Positions 11,946 to 25,255 of a DNA stretch of 64,000 nucleotides are shown here, in pieces. Source of the stretch: Reticulitermes lucifugus (taxonomy: Eukaryota; Arthropoda; Insecta; Blattodea; Rhinotermitidae); NCBI GenBank assembly GCA_026260175.1, contig JAKCWW010000712.1:28265-92264 (forward strand), given 5' to 3'. The stretch's first letter is position 1; each line of letters opens with the position of its first letter. Position numbers and translations under genes: made by a program. Under the pieces are notes generated by a model. The model was given only the letters and a program-made list of their open reading frames with translations. It did no database searches and was not told the origin of the DNA.

Positions 11946-13540
11946 TATTTCATTATCATCTCAGCCCAGGTACTTTTGGATGTGCCCTCACAGAGCACAT
12001 GTCCAGGCAGTGCAGGCAATGTGGCAGTAGACTTTGACATCCTGCAGAAACATGCCAATACACATTCTTGTTGTGGCAGTTCAGAAGCTGCTGGATAGTG
12101 CTGTGCATTGATGGCTGTATCAGAGTCTACAGGGCTGTAGATGTTAATAGTATGAAGATATCAAAGTCATGGCAGTGCAGTGGTTCTATCAGCAGCCCAG
12201 GACTTTCTTTTTGGAGGGGATCTAGCAGCTGGTGTGTCAGTAGGATGCCTGCCTCATTGTCTGCAGGGACTACTTATAGTGGCCTGCACTCCTGAGCCCA
12301 GAGAAATTCTTGAGCAGGTTTTGTTTGATCAACCCCCATGTCATTCTTCAACTTCAACTGGTGTGTAGGGATTATAGTTTACACTGCTGAAGTGCAGATG
12401 GTAGGAAGTGGTTTTGACACATCGGTCACACTTTGAAGGTAATCTGCGTCAAGAATCAATGAACTGGGAAGTTTAATTAATTACCAGCAGTAACAAGTTA
12501 GGAGAAGTTTATATGTCCCTCCTTCCTTTTATCCTCCCTGAGTTTTTGTTTGTTAGTTGTGATGTTTGTTTCCTGTTTTTCTTCAGCCAGTGAGACAGCA
12601 TGTATCATTAGATATCAGCATGAGAGTGATTGCTGCATGATGACTGTGTTAGTGTTGAGTGTTGGACTTGTATGTGCATGCTCATTATTACAGTAACGTG
12701 ACATTAGCATGGCTTCTTGACAGTTCTGCATGAACTGGCTATTGAATATGATATGATGCATTTGCCATTGTTGCAACCAGACTATTTCAAGAACATGATG
12801 CCACAGTTAATGCTGTACTTAATGTCTCGCCTTGAGGGCTCTGAAGCTAGTGCCGTGGACGTGTGGCCCTTAATAAAGCATGGATATCAGTTACATGTTT
12901 GAATGTGACACTGTTACCATGTTACACCATACAAAACTTGAGAATCATTGCCAAATGCTGTAATGTGACACTGAATGATACTTGTTGCATTCTTATGGAT
13001 ATGAAATCGGAGTGGTGTCTTGACATTACTGCATGTGTTGCACACAAATAAGATGAATTACTGTTGCAGTGAACAATTTGTTAAGTAGTTCTCATTGTGC
13101 TTCCTTTGACAAACAATCTGTTTATGTGCACATGTATCTGCTTTTATTTCTTTATTTTTTATTATTTTTTTTTTGTATAAAATTTTAAATCTTTTTCTTT
13201 ACAGGTTGGAATAAAATATCTAGAATGAATTGCATTTAATATATGAAGTTGGTTTTTTGCCGAACCCATGGCGGCCCAGCCCCTGTAGAATTGAGTTGGA
13301 TTTTGTAGTCATTCAGTAGGCAAAGTGTTACTCCACAATGGAGACTTCCCACTCATCCATGGGAATGTTTCATTGTAATGTAATGATATTTGGTTTGATT
13401 TATGGATCTTGTTTAAGTTGGTTTTTTAGGTTCCTGTTAGTTGGCTGTGCTGTGTGGCTACATTTGCAGACAGACAGTGACCTGGACCAGTGTGAATGTA
13501 GCCTTCACTTTCATTGCCTGCTTTGTAGTTTACTGAACTT

Positions 13541-13575
13541 ATTATTATTATTATTACTATTATTATTATTATTAC
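13541..13575. repeat. ATT trinucleotide run
   Basis: About eleven att units with a single ctatt interruption. Confidence 0.9.
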
Positions 13576-15612
13576 TGTTATTCATATTATCATTATACAA
13601 GTTGCCAGAAGTTAGTTTTTTATACATTTTTTGAAGGGCTTCTTTCATTTTCTTGAAATACTCAAATTTCAAAATTCTGCGTCTTCATAATGTTCAGGAG
13701 TCCATATCTTAAGGATATATCTTATATCTCTGTATCTTTATATGGGACTCGCTCAATATGTAATTTGCATATTGTTGCAGCAAAATTAATTTTAAACAAA
13801 ATGTTACATACTGAAAATACAAATGTTAATATATTCTAACATTTTGCTATGTTGATTGTGTTCTGAAGTGAAGGAAGCCTTCTTTTTTCTTCAGAAGAAC
13901 AACATATTCCATTTGGGACTGGAATGTCTGTCATACAATTATAATTAATTACACACTAGACTACACGGAATCAGGAGCTTTATTATCATAAAATCGTCAG
14001 ATGATTTTTTCGTGAGAAATGTTTCCACTGACCAATTCTCTTGCATAGCCACTTGCTGCCAAAGTGACACAGGTGCTGTGCTGTGTCATTCTATAATTCA
14101 GTGTGAGGAAAGTTATTGTGGCCAGATGTGTTGTGCTTTCAAGCAGAGAATGAAGCATTGAATGTGACATGTTACATTCAAGATCTTGTAATATAACACA
14201 TTAGAGAACAGGTAATTTTAGTAAAGTAATTAAGTGGTGAACTCTCCAAATAAACAGTAATTGTAGGAGGTTAACTGTAATTTAAAGAAAGCTGATTACA
14301 TATCTCAGATATCAGTCAGTTTGGAAGGGGAATATGGTTGTCTTGTGATGTGCGTCTTTTATGATTTCTCTTACTGCCTTTAGGCATATATCGTGATGGT
14401 TATTGAAGACAAATCACAACTATTTCTATCACATCCCCTCCATTTCATACTGTGAGCATAGTGGCTGGCACATGTTGGTGCCTTTAAGGTATCAAAATTG
14501 CTTTAGTGTAATGCAAAAGGAATGTTAATTTTTTAAGTGCGGTAAATTAGCACCAGGAATTGTTGCATATGATATTGTTAACTGATTTTCCTGATGGGAT
14601 ATAAAAACAATAATTACAAAGTAACCTTAATTTCAGTTTTAAAAAATCATACCCCTTTCATTGTTCTATGTAAGTAATTGACTGAATGTTTATATTTTTA
14701 TTGACACTTTTTCCTCCACCACTTGAACTGAAACTCTGAAATAGCATTATGCTCTTTCTAAATGCATAATATTCTTGCAAAGGAATGATATTTTCTTCCT
14801 GGTTGTTACTATTAGAAACTAATAAAAATGATATTCCTGTAGAGAGACATCTGCAACATTAACAGAATTCTAAAATTGTATGTCTGCATATCTTTGACAA
14901 TGAGGCACAGTGGAGTGCATCTCATATCTTCTACAGGATGTGGTTTTTCTTTCAAGGGGATTAATTTGTATAGTTTTGATACAGATTTATGGATATGTTA
15001 TCATGACAATTTTCGTAAACCGTTGTTCAAGTTTGTGTGTTACATTTGGCAGTGGCCTGGGATAGCAAGTTGAATGATTTGTTTAAGGGATGGAAACTGG
15101 AGTTAAGTGTAATTTAAAGGTGCAGTGCTCTCTTTTTAAATTCAGGTACAATGAGTAAAGGTTAGAAAAATGCTTTCATGGACCACTCCTTTAAGGCACA
15201 GTAGTCACTATGTATACCACCAGGTTTAACATTCACAAATTCTGCATTCTGCCCACACAGTATATTTATGTGTTTTGTGTGGATCTCAGAACAAACAGAG
15301 ATTAATTTTCTATACAGCATTAACTGATTGGATTTTATAACTGAAATGGAATTTGTTTATTGTGTGATGCAAACTGAATCTTTAAATATAATTCAGCTTA
15401 ATGTCAGTCTTCAAAATGTTAGTTAAAAAGAGTTGCAATAGAAATTATAGAGTATTATAAGTAAAAATTTAAGACTGCAATGTCTTGAATGTAAATTGTG
15501 ACTTATTGAGAAAAAGAGACAAGATTTCATGCTCCTGATTCTGTGTACAACGAAGTACACAGACAATGTCAAGCCGTAGAATTGCTAACTTGTACGTGTT
15601 CTGTTTGTCTAG

Positions 15613-15723
15613 TACCACGACGCCCCACCACTGCTAGCTGATATCCTCCATATCATGAACTCGCTGTTCACCCTGTTCTTCCTCATAGAATGCCTGTTGA
15701 AACTGATCGCGTATGGATGCAAG
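15613..15723 (+). CDS. cac: cac exon, domain IV S1-S2, version B
   Basis: A 111-bp, 37-codon, phase-0 exon with acceptor gtctag|TAC and donor AAG|gtgaag, a weaker donor than that of version A. The peptide starts YHDAPPLLADIL and ends LFFLIECLLKLIAYGCK. It aligns without gaps to the exon at 8814: 13 of 37 residues are identical, including Y1, M15, N16, F19, T20, F23, E26, C27, L29, K30 and G35. The F-x-x-E charge-transfer pattern is kept, while the S1-S2 loop differs almost completely. Same length, same phase and adjacency make it a candidate mutually exclusive partner of version A. Skipping or including both would keep the frame but delete or duplicate S2. A decayed duplicate is possible, but the intact frame and both splice sites argue against that. 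Confidence 0.85.
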
Positions 15724-18239
15724 GTGAAGCCCGTTAATAGAGTCTAAACCTACAACACGCTCTCAACATTGCTTGTGTACCAAACTAGGAGGTGGCCTGG
15801 TAGACATGCAGTTCTGACACTCATAAATGTAAATTAGAAATAATTTGTTTGTTGATTGGTTTTATTCCAGAATTTTAAATTATATGGGTATAATATTCTT
15901 ACTAGATATCAGATGTGTAGAGTTGTATGTTGTTGTAGTAAGCTGGACCACTCAGATACTAGATGGAACCTGACTTCCTATGCATTCCTGTTGTAAAGTA
16001 TTGTGACGGTGAAAAGACAGTTTTCTCGTGAATGTGCTGTAACTACAATTTAATATGTAGGTTATAATTCTGGGAACTTGAGGTGTATGTAGCCAGAACA
16101 TCTTCCTCTAAAGCATCACATGAACATGCTTGAAAGTCTGGAATTTTGCCACATCTGTCCTCAACCAGTATGCTGCCTGATAGCAGTGTGATTTAGAGCA
16201 ACATATACTACTGCCTGTTAATTATTTGAACTGTCTTTCTACTACTATTTGATCTACTTAATTGTTATTTTGTATTTACATGTACAATAACCCAAAGTGG
16301 GGGCCTTGACAGATGAATGTAATGATGAACTGCCAAGCAACTGTTACAAAATCAATTTTGTTAGTAGCAGGAGATAGTGAGAAGCACAGAAATCATACCT
16401 TAATATTGAAAACTTCCAGTAATGAAATATTTGTTCCATTTGGATAAAATCCGGTTTAGGAGGTGTCCACACAACTGTATTGAGTTATTGTGAGTTTCAC
16501 GAAAATTGGCACAGTGAAAGGCATTCTTTAGTTAGGGATGTAAATGAATTTCTGTTTGTGCCTTCCACATTGATTATCTTGTTTGGGTGAAATGTAGCAT
16601 GAAAGTTCTGCACATAATGCTGTTGTGCATTTTTCAGTTTTCTGAAAATCAGCAAAGTGAAGTCCATGCTTTAATTGCAGGTGTGAACTAAATTACATCA
16701 GTATGTGCACCGTGAAACCATACACTATTCAGCAAATTAAGAATTTTTTGTTAAAGTCTGTGTACCACATAATGGAGTACAGAACTTGTTGTCATCTTGA
16801 TGTACTCTTTGCATAGAGCTCATAAAATGAATGTGCCTGCCCATCTGTGTGTGAGGCCATCCATGTTTTGTATCTGCCACTATTTAATGGGTTTCAGTTA
16901 AATTTGATGCAGTGAAATTTGGTATTGAGTGTCTACACCAGACGTTCTGAGGCATATTTAGGTTTGGTATATTTTGGTCCAGTAAAGCTGTACTTCACAT
17001 GGAGCTGAAATTTAACTGTATTACTTCTTTCTCAAAATTGCTTTAGTTTACAGAAACTGAAACATGCTACAAAATACAGACCTTGTTTATTTGAAACAGT
17101 TTTAGTAATTTTATATATATAAATATATATATATACGTATATATAATACACTTTAAGTAAAGTAATGTATTCCTGTATTTTGTAATAACTATATGTTGCT
17201 CTATGTTACAAATTCTTAGCATTTATATCTGGCACAGAATTTGGTACATAATGGATTATATGAAAGAAATTAAGAAATGACAAGTATTTGAATTTGCAGT
17301 AAATTGTCAGAACTCAAAGGGAAAGGAAGTTTTTAAACAGCACATTTATAAATGTTTACTGCAACAAAATACGCCTTTCCATTCTTGTTTCTGTTGAACA
17401 TCTGCTTCATTGTAGTGTATGATGAGACACTCAGTGTAAAAACTTGGAAACTACACCAAATTAGTTTCTCTTTGTGTTGCTAGTGCAAGGAATGCTTAGC
17501 TGTAATGCAGGTTACCATTGCCTTATCCCCACTGGTTATGTTGTTTAGTGCTCCAATCTTTCAGAATGTAGAAGAGGTTTAGAATTACTAGATGTGTCTA
17601 CAAAAATTAGCAGAGAACATTTAGCAGTAGTTAGTCATGTAGATACTGTCCCAACTGCCCAGTAGAATCCACTTCAATGTGAAGTGGAACATCAGCACAG
17701 CCATGGGCAAATTCTCTTAAGTGTAAGACTTCTGATTAATCTTCAAGAAGAGTTCAGTTCAAATATCGGCTGCAATGCCAGATGTCCTGCCTGAAGTTTT
17801 TGGTGTTTTTACTCAGTCCCTCCTGGAAAGTGCTGTGATAGTCCTACACAGTAGGCCACAAGCACTCTGTGCCTCATCCTTGCAAGTTTATCGTTCACTT
17901 ATAATCCTAGTATTTGAATTCTTGCAGCTTCATTACGTAAATTGTAAAGACAGAGAACATGCACTGTGTATGAATCAAATACATTGATAAGATTGAAATC
18001 CTTTGGAAGTTTTGATGTGTGCTGTTTGACATTGAATGGATGTTTCAAATTCTGGTTTAAGCATTCACAGTAACTTGCAGAATTGAATTGGCATCATCTT
18101 GCCCATTTTTCTCTTATGCAAGGAGGCCTTCCCTCTCCTCCCATTTTTGTATGTTATCATTAGCAATTTATTCATCTCCACTTTAATATGGCCAATTCGA
18201 AGAATTTTACTCGTGAAATATATTATCTGTAGGTGTATG

Positions 18240-18430
18240 GACCAGTTAGTATGACTGACTCAGGGTCAGACAAAATGGTTTTGATTCCTGGTATGGGAAA
18301 GGTTTGTCTCTTTGCCAGCATATCCTGACTGGCTGTAGAGACCAAACACCCTCCCGTTGAATCTGCATGATGGTGTTATTCACACCCAGAGTGTGCAGGT
18401 GACAGCTTACATCTGTCTTGTGCTACGGTT
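18240..18430 (+). repeat. Possible degenerate tRNA-derived SINE
   Basis: gaccagttagtatgactgac followed by gttttgattcctgg resembles A and B boxes of a tRNA-derived SINE head. The body is not matched elsewhere in the window, so this call is weak. Confidence 0.3.
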
Positions 18431-20049
18431 TAGATTCTGTAGAATTGTAACTTGACTTCCTCCACATGTCTTCCTGGTGTAGTAAAGTCATCCAGATATT
18501 TTCAGTGACTGTGCCAGTGTCGGTTTCTTTTACCGGTACCCATTCCTTAAGTTATCTGTTTAAATTCAGGTATTTGTAAAATTGCAGATTTACAAACCAC
18601 GTAGCTTCTTGTTATTTCCTCTTAGTTTCTACATAGGATCTTCACCAACATTGCCACATCTTTATTAGAGTTCCTTCTAGACATTCATTTTACAGTTTGT
18701 TGTTCAACAAGTTTAATTCCTCCTACAAGAACTGTTGTTTCTTCCCTCCAAAGACTGTCTATTTTTCTTCCTTATACTCTTGAGCTCATTTAGGGGCTGA
18801 CAGTTGCTGCACTAAGGGATCAACTGACAGACAGAGATCGCTGGTGTAATGTACTTTCATTAATAGGAATTCCTTACAGAAAATTTATTACCCTTCCTAA
18901 CCAGTCGTAAGTATTCACTCGAAAACTGAATTTGGAATCCGAAAAATGTGGTCATTGCTTGTGACCACAAAGAGTGTTTTGACTTTTCACATCAGCTAAT
19001 TGTGAGGTTATCAGTGGTCTCTCAAGAAGAAAAGCTTAATTTACAAATAAAGAGAATGAAATTTCATTGATAGTGTCAAAGGATGTGACACTGACTATTT
19101 TTAGAGTGCATAAAAGTGGAAACTAGTTCAGTTTGTGGTAGGAGAGTACTTCCCACATTTTAAGCATTAACTTTTGAGCATTTATATTATTTCTAGCTTT
19201 TGATGAAATGAATGATTGTAATGTGTCATAGTTTGAAATGTGGTTGAAGGCTAAAAAGTGGAGAAAGTCTAAGGTTAGACTTGAATTGGTTTCTGTGTGT
19301 TTGTTGTATATAAAACTAATGCATAATGGAGAAGTGTTTCTGTCCATCCACAAGTTTCATCTCTAAAACTACTGACCAGATTCTGGTGCAGTTTAGTACT
19401 GTAAAAGCTGTCAGGTGCATTTATTTTTGATTCATATTGGTCAGTTGCAACCCCTACTTTACATGGTGCCCAAATTAATCTTTATCAAATGTATCAAAAG
19501 TACTTCTGTGTGTACAAAATTAGTATATGTGACGAAATGTTAATTTACAACTTTGAGTTGAAACATTTTTCAGTGTGATGAATATTTAGTGAGATAGAAG
19601 AAAAATAATTTGCAACTATGCTGTGTGATATCTATGGCACAGAGTCATAGTTTTCTGGGTGTCATAAGAAGAAGTCACACCAGGTAGTGATGTATGCAGA
19701 ATAATTAATAATGCTGCACATTGTTGTATGTGTCATAAGATGATATCAGGCCAGCTACTAACATATGAAAAATATAACACTTTTTGGAAGTGTGCACGTT
19801 TTAGTGGAGTAAGTTATATCTTCGCACCGTTACTGTATTGTGACTGAATTCGGTGAGATGATAATTATGAACAGTGTAGGCTTTTGAGAGTTGAGGTCTT
19901 GATGCTGGTGAAAATAAAGATTATGTATTTCTGTGTATATGCAGAAATATGCACACTAAATACACAACAGGCTAATAAACTAGTTGCGACTGAGATGGAA
20001 TTTTGGACATTTTGGCAATGAAATCAAGGAAGGAAGAGTTTTGAAATGA

Positions 20050-20330
20050 CGCACTTAGAGGAAGTATGGTTGTAGGGAAGAATATGCTAGAAGTAATTGA
20101 AAAAAGAACAGTTACAGTGGTTTGCACATGTAAAGAGAATGACCAGAAAATGGAGTACCAGAGAGAATCCTAGAATGGGAAATGAAGGGAAGACCAGAAG
20201 AAAGAAGGATGGATGGAGTAGGACTGACTAACCATGGACTGACAGAAAAGGATACAAAGGGCATGGACATGTGGAGAAACATAGTTTTGGGTGAAGGAAA
20301 ACCATTGTGCAGTGTACACATCTTTGGAAG
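20050..20330 (+). mobile_element. Non-LTR retrotransposon 3' end (second lineage)
   Basis: Frame-shifted coding remnants include LQWFAHVKRMTRKW, then KGRPEERRMDGVG and WRNIVLGEGKPLCS. This is the C-terminal tail typical of another insect non-LTR lineage, different from the fragments at 7290, 27890 and 35130. Confidence 0.6.
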
Positions 20331-20944
20331 GATGAATGAATTTCTGTGTGATGACTCTGTGTACTTTTGTAAGTGAATACTGTGGTTTTGGAGGAACCTG
20401 AAGTCTCCATCTTCTACCTTGTATATAGAGGCAGGAGGTCCCCCTTAAACACTTTAATTTAATTTCCAGCTGACAGTAATGCTAAGAATTAAAGGCATTT
20501 CTGTTGCATTGTAGATGTGTAACTCTGACTTTATGCATTTCAATTTTATACATATGATGTCACTGAGATTCAAAGGACTGCATTGACATTTCTGAAACAA
20601 GCACTGTTCAATTTTTTAGTTTGCTTGCATTTCATGTAGTTTGGGAAAGTTGAATTACATGGTACCAGTGCTTGTATGATGGGGGCATTGGACTATTGCC
20701 AGCTTTGGACATTAGATAGAACAGCACTGCCCACGTGTGATATTGCGTGTATGTATCTAGCTTTATGGCTCGCGTGCCAATGAGTCATATAGCAAAAAGT
20801 GCTCTGTTTCTGCAAGTTGACTGAGTCAGAGCATGACCATAAATGTATATTTCTTCTTTAATGTGTCATAAAGAAACTGGTGTTGCCTGCAATGATGGCC
20901 AAGCTTATAAAGAGGAGCTTTAAATTAGAGGTAGGGTATAACTG

Positions 20945-21475
20945 AGTCCCTTTGTAATGTGGCCTGATATACCACTTGTGACAGTGCAATGAGACTGAGT
21001 CTCTTGGTAATGTGGACTGTTGTACCATGTGTGACAGTGCAGTGAGTTGGAGTCCCTTGGTAATGTGGACTGTTGTACCAGCTGTAGAAGTGTGGTGAGC
21101 CAGAGTCCCTTGGTAATGTGGACTGTCGTACCACGTGTGACAGTGCAGTGAGACAGAGTCCCTTGGTAATGTGGACTATTGTACCAGCTGTAGAAGTGTG
21201 GTGAGCCAGAGTCCCTTGGTAATGTGGACTGTTGTACCACTTGTGACAGTGCAATGAGCCAGAGTCCCTTGGTAATGTGGACTGTTGTACCACATGTGAC
21301 AGTGCAGTGAGACGGGAGTCCCTTGGTAATGTGGACAATTGTACGAGCTGTAGAAGTGTGGTGAGCCAGAGTCCCTTGGTAATGTGGACTGTTGTACCAC
21401 GTGTGACAGTGCAGTGATACGGGAGTCCCTTGGTAATGTGGACTGTTGTACCACGTGTGACAGTGCAGTGTATTT
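20945..21475 (+). repeat. 53-bp minisatellite, 10 copies, two subtypes
   Basis: The anchor ggtaatgtggac recurs at 20953 (variant), 21006, 21059, 21112, 21165, 21218, 21271, 21325, 21378 and 21432, a spacing of 53 with two steps of 54. Units fall into type A (accacgtgtgacagtgcagt) and type B (accagctgtagaagtgtggt), in the order A A B A B A A B A A. Overlapping open frames on the - strand (up to 137 codons) come from this array and are not genes. Confidence 0.9.
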
Positions 21476-21483
21476 TGTTTTAA

Positions 21484-21560
21484 ATAAAATTAGGAATTAT
21501 ACAGATAACTGGAGAGAACACATGAAACAGATGGAACGCATTGAACATGTGGAGGAAGAT
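21484..21560 (+). mobile_element. Possible non-LTR coding scrap
   Basis: The frame just after the minisatellite reads KIRNYTDNWREHMKQMERI, resembling the IxxYRxxWxxHVxRM motif near the end of several insect non-LTR ORFs. Short and uncertain. Confidence 0.3.
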
Positions 21561-22179
21561 GCATTGGAAGGTCACCTTCCATTTCTATGCTACAGGAAGA
21601 AGCAACAGAAATAGATTATGTAAATGAAGCTGGAACATGTTGGAAGCCTAAGCTTTCACACAAAGCAGAAAAGAAGCAGAGAAAGAGAGAACATGCAATG
21701 TAAATGGGGTTGATCTGGTTCAGAAGAGACTTGTTGTGATAAGCTTTTGGGTTCCATAATTGTAGGGAATGACTGTAAGGTTTAGGACCTTGCAAGTCCA
21801 ATTGTTTTATGTTTCAACCACCTTTCTTATTACTTTAATTGAAATTACTTGTACTGGTTTACATTGAGAGTTGAATCTTCATTTTCTTTGAGAAGGATGT
21901 GCAGGACTGCAGTAAATACATTAGCAAGACTTCACCGAGTTCTCTTCATTCATAACAAAAATTAAAATCTAACTAACCATTGTTTTCAACCATAAGATTT
22001 TGCGAAATTTTAGAATTTGAGGTTCATAATACTTGAATTAAAACTGTAGGAAGTCTTCACTTACATGAGTATTTAGGATCTCCAGCTTCTTAGACTGTGC
22101 CCATTGTCTTGTATCCATAAAAGACAAGTGGTCGAGGAACTAAAGTGTTCCATCCTCATGTGAAAAGGTGCAGTGGCAC

Positions 22180-22495
22180 CCAATTAGTTGGCTCTGACAC
22201 CCTCTTGCCTGAGTACAGGAATAGATGGGATGGCACCTAATCAGCTAGGCCTGGCTCCCTCTTGCCTGAGGATAGGAATAGATGGGATGACACTTAATCA
22301 GCTGGGCCTGATTCCCTCTTGCCTGAGTATAGGAATATATGGGATGGCACTTAATCAGTTTGGCCTGACACTCTCTTGCCTGAGGATAGGAATAGATGGG
22401 ATGGCACTTAATCAGTTTGGCCTGGCACTCTTGCCTGAGGACAGGAGTAGATGGGATGACACCTGATGGCACCTAATCAGTTGGGTCTGACACCA
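22180..22495. repeat. 57-bp minisatellite, about 5 copies
   Basis: The anchor aggaatagatgggatg recurs at 22217, 22274, 22331, 22388 and (variant) 22443, with spacing 57, 57, 57 and 55. Because 57 is a multiple of three, a 19-residue repeat (IGIDGMALNQLGLTPSCLR and variants) stays open. The reverse strand is open too, so the frames are artefacts of the array. Confidence 0.85.
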
Positions 22496-24290
22496 TTGTA
22501 CTTAAGGATTGAAATACACCTAGTTACCAAAGTGATGTGGTCCTCTTTCAATACATGGTGATGAACGAAACCCATGTCATTGTAAGTCTAATTTACCATC
22601 ACCACTGCCATTTATAATTATAATGAATAATACTGATGTAACAAAACATAACCTTTAGAGTGATAAGACTAGTTTCACTTGAGGAATTTATGTTTGTGAA
22701 ATGTTATCCATATGTGTTATAGGTGCATGTTGGTACTATTTTTTCTGAGGACATGTGCCCCACTTCAGTGAATAATGTTATATTCCCTGGACTCCCAGTA
22801 TTTATTCACTACAGAATCTGGCTAGTTGTAAGCATAAGCATTCAAATAATGTAATAGTAATGTCATATAACGTAATAGTTATGTTGTTCCACTAACATAA
22901 GTATAGTTTCAGGGTAAAGAATTCATCTTGACACATCAGAGTGGACTGGTTTACTCAACAGACAACTTGTACTAATGTGATTTTCTTGACATTATTTTAT
23001 AAAACATGCTGAAATTTGGTTTAGAGTTTATTTACAGCATTGACATTCTCAAAGCAGATATTTCTGTTCATGATCTCAGGCTACCTCTTGAGTTTATGCC
23101 GTTAGTAAGGGTTTGGGTTATAGATTGTTCTTTATGTTCATTTCTTTTGCCTATTAAAGAAGTCGTTCTTCGGTTGTTCCTTTCTTAAATTGTATAGCTT
23201 TTTTTTTCCAGTGTTGTGGGACACACATATCACATCTTGATCGGTTTTTGAAACAAGGGATGTTACTTTCTTGATGCCAAATAGAAAGCCATAAATAAAT
23301 CAGGCTGTAAAGCCTGTGTAGTTATAAACAAAGGCATTTATTTGTAATTATTGAATTTGGTTTAATTTTCTAATTTTGAGCAGGGACACAAAATCTTTTA
23401 AGTGACTGGAGGAGAAGTTTATATGCTTGGAATTGTGTGTGAATCATGAATGTTGTTGTATTTGAATTTTATGTAGATGTTCTGATATGCTTGAAGGCAC
23501 CCTGGCATAGTGTAACACTGATCTTATGTTATGTGTATTTGTAGGTTATTAGAACATTCTTAGGCAACTTAATATTACTGCAGTAGACATGCTTGTGCAG
23601 GGCATATGCTTTCTTGTTGTGTGTTACCAGCCATAAGGTACAGTCACTTGTCCGTATCAAAGAGTCTTGGTGTAATATGAAATAAAGGGATAGAAGTTCT
23701 ATAATTGAATTTAGTAATTGAAGACTTCAGTTCTGAACATACCAGAGGGCCTTGCCCTTTTACCAGAAGAACTAATGACTGGAAATATTAACTCTGACGT
23801 AGGACCTGAAGTCAAAAAATGACTTCAATTTCATATTTAAGGACAGAAACCAAGAGCCTTATTTAAGATATAAGGACAGAAACACATAACATGTCTAACT
23901 TATGACCATTAATTTGGAAACATAAATGGGACATAAGAATTAATTGAAAATGCAAACCTAACACCATAACTTTTGACCTACAGTTACATAAGAACCCAAT
24001 TCAAAGCTTGTAGATCAACTGAATAATGATGTAATTTGATCTGAAGGCTGAAAACAGTAGAGGTGAATTTGAATCTTGAAGGCTCAAAACTCAAAACATA
24101 ACAGAGCAAGCATGAACACTTGAGCTAAATGCAGATGATTCTGACATCACAGTAAACGTGATTATAATTATTATTTTTGACATTTAAGATTGTCTTCAGC
24201 TTTTCAAACAACATTTTGGGATGTATTATCATATGGCATAAATATGAATTATTGCAGCATATCAGTCTTCTTCATTAAATTCAAGTCTGT

Positions 24291-24313
24291 AGTGAGTGAG
24301 TGAGTGAGTGAGT
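24291..24313. repeat. GTGA short tandem repeat
   Basis: About five to six gtga units in a row. Confidence 0.8.
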
Positions 24314-24560
24314 CCCCATAATACTTAGTGGTGTGGCACTGCAACATGTATTATATCTCACCTAGACAAGACTGGCTTAGGGTCGAGCATCATTCAACTT
24401 TGGGTAAGTGGTGGAATGGATTGGAAACTGTGTTTGTGAGAATTGTGTCTGTCACATAACTAGGCACAGTCTGAAGATCTGAAAACAGCAGTGTTTAACA
24501 GTATTTGTCACAAAACCAAATTACAGTTTATATTAGGGAATGTCAGCATACTCTGCATTG

Positions 24561-24755
24561 TGAGATTTGAGGTCCCTGCAGAAGTCAATATCAAGAATGC
24601 TGTCATTTGTTGTATGACGCTGTGTAGTGTTGTAGATAGTACCAACATTTTGGAGGAACCTTGTCCCCCCATTTCCATTGTGAAGGTGGAAGAAATGGCT
24701 CCTGCCAATATGTTGGTGTACTATCTACCAAACTATACGGCGTCATAGCCCAAAA
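24561..24755. mobile_element. Fold-back MITE, variant family
   Basis: Begins tgagatttgaggtccctgca. tatgacgctgtgtag on the left faces ctatacggcgtcatag on the right, and taccaacattttggaggaac faces a ccaatatgttggtg-type arm. It shares the outer end with the other MITEs but has a different core. Confidence 0.65.
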
Positions 24756-25255
24756 AGTTGTTAGTTACCTTAGTATTCCTAATTTTTCACTAGTTTCACA
24801 TCAGATCTTCAGTTACTCAATCATGTCAAAATGTCTTTTATTCTGATATTACTTATTTCATAATAATAAGTCACTTATGACAAATTTTGAGAATCTTTTT
24901 GGTTTTGATATAAAGTCTTACCAAAAAATAGTGTTATGAATGCAGTAATTCTTTGTTTAAACTCCCTGACTAAAAATTCGAAATTTCACTTTCAGTTTCA
25001 ATGTGCCATAGACGTTCAGTTCTTTCTGAGTGTAAATTATTGTGATCGTGTTAATTGTTACAAGAAACATGATGAAGTAATTTGAGGAAAATATTAACTT
25101 TATGTTCATCATATTCAAGACATGTTGTCATGGTGGTGTCACCTGCATCAATGTTACCCAGAAACTGTGCACATTCTGTTAAACACTAAAATTACATTAT
25201 AAGTACTGATAAGACTCAGGTAGAGTTGGGAAATGAAGACATTGTCTTATTACAA

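Larger units (their letters stand above)
8925..15612 (+). other. Intron between the two S1-S2 exons (6.7 kb)
   Basis: AT-rich. It holds a MITE near 9896-10180, a degenerate mariner transposase at 11290-11945 and an ATT triplet tract at 13541-13575. The stretches 10850-11090 and 11960-12400 are somewhat richer in G+C, with short unrecognised open frames; I assign no function to them. Nothing recognisable lies between about 13600 and 15600. Confidence 0.6.

Noticed and set aside
13260-13275. GC-rich accatggcggcccagcccc as a start codon context
   Set aside because: Not followed by a sustained open frame or any recognisable protein.
8814-15723. The two S1-S2 exons as allelic or assembly duplicates
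   Set aside because: Only 13 of 37 residues match and the flanking introns are unrelated, so they cannot be haplotype copies.
20920-21454. Long open frames (up to 137 codons) on the - strand
   Set aside because: They lie wholly inside the 53-bp tandem array, overlap one another in different frames and consist of the repeat only.
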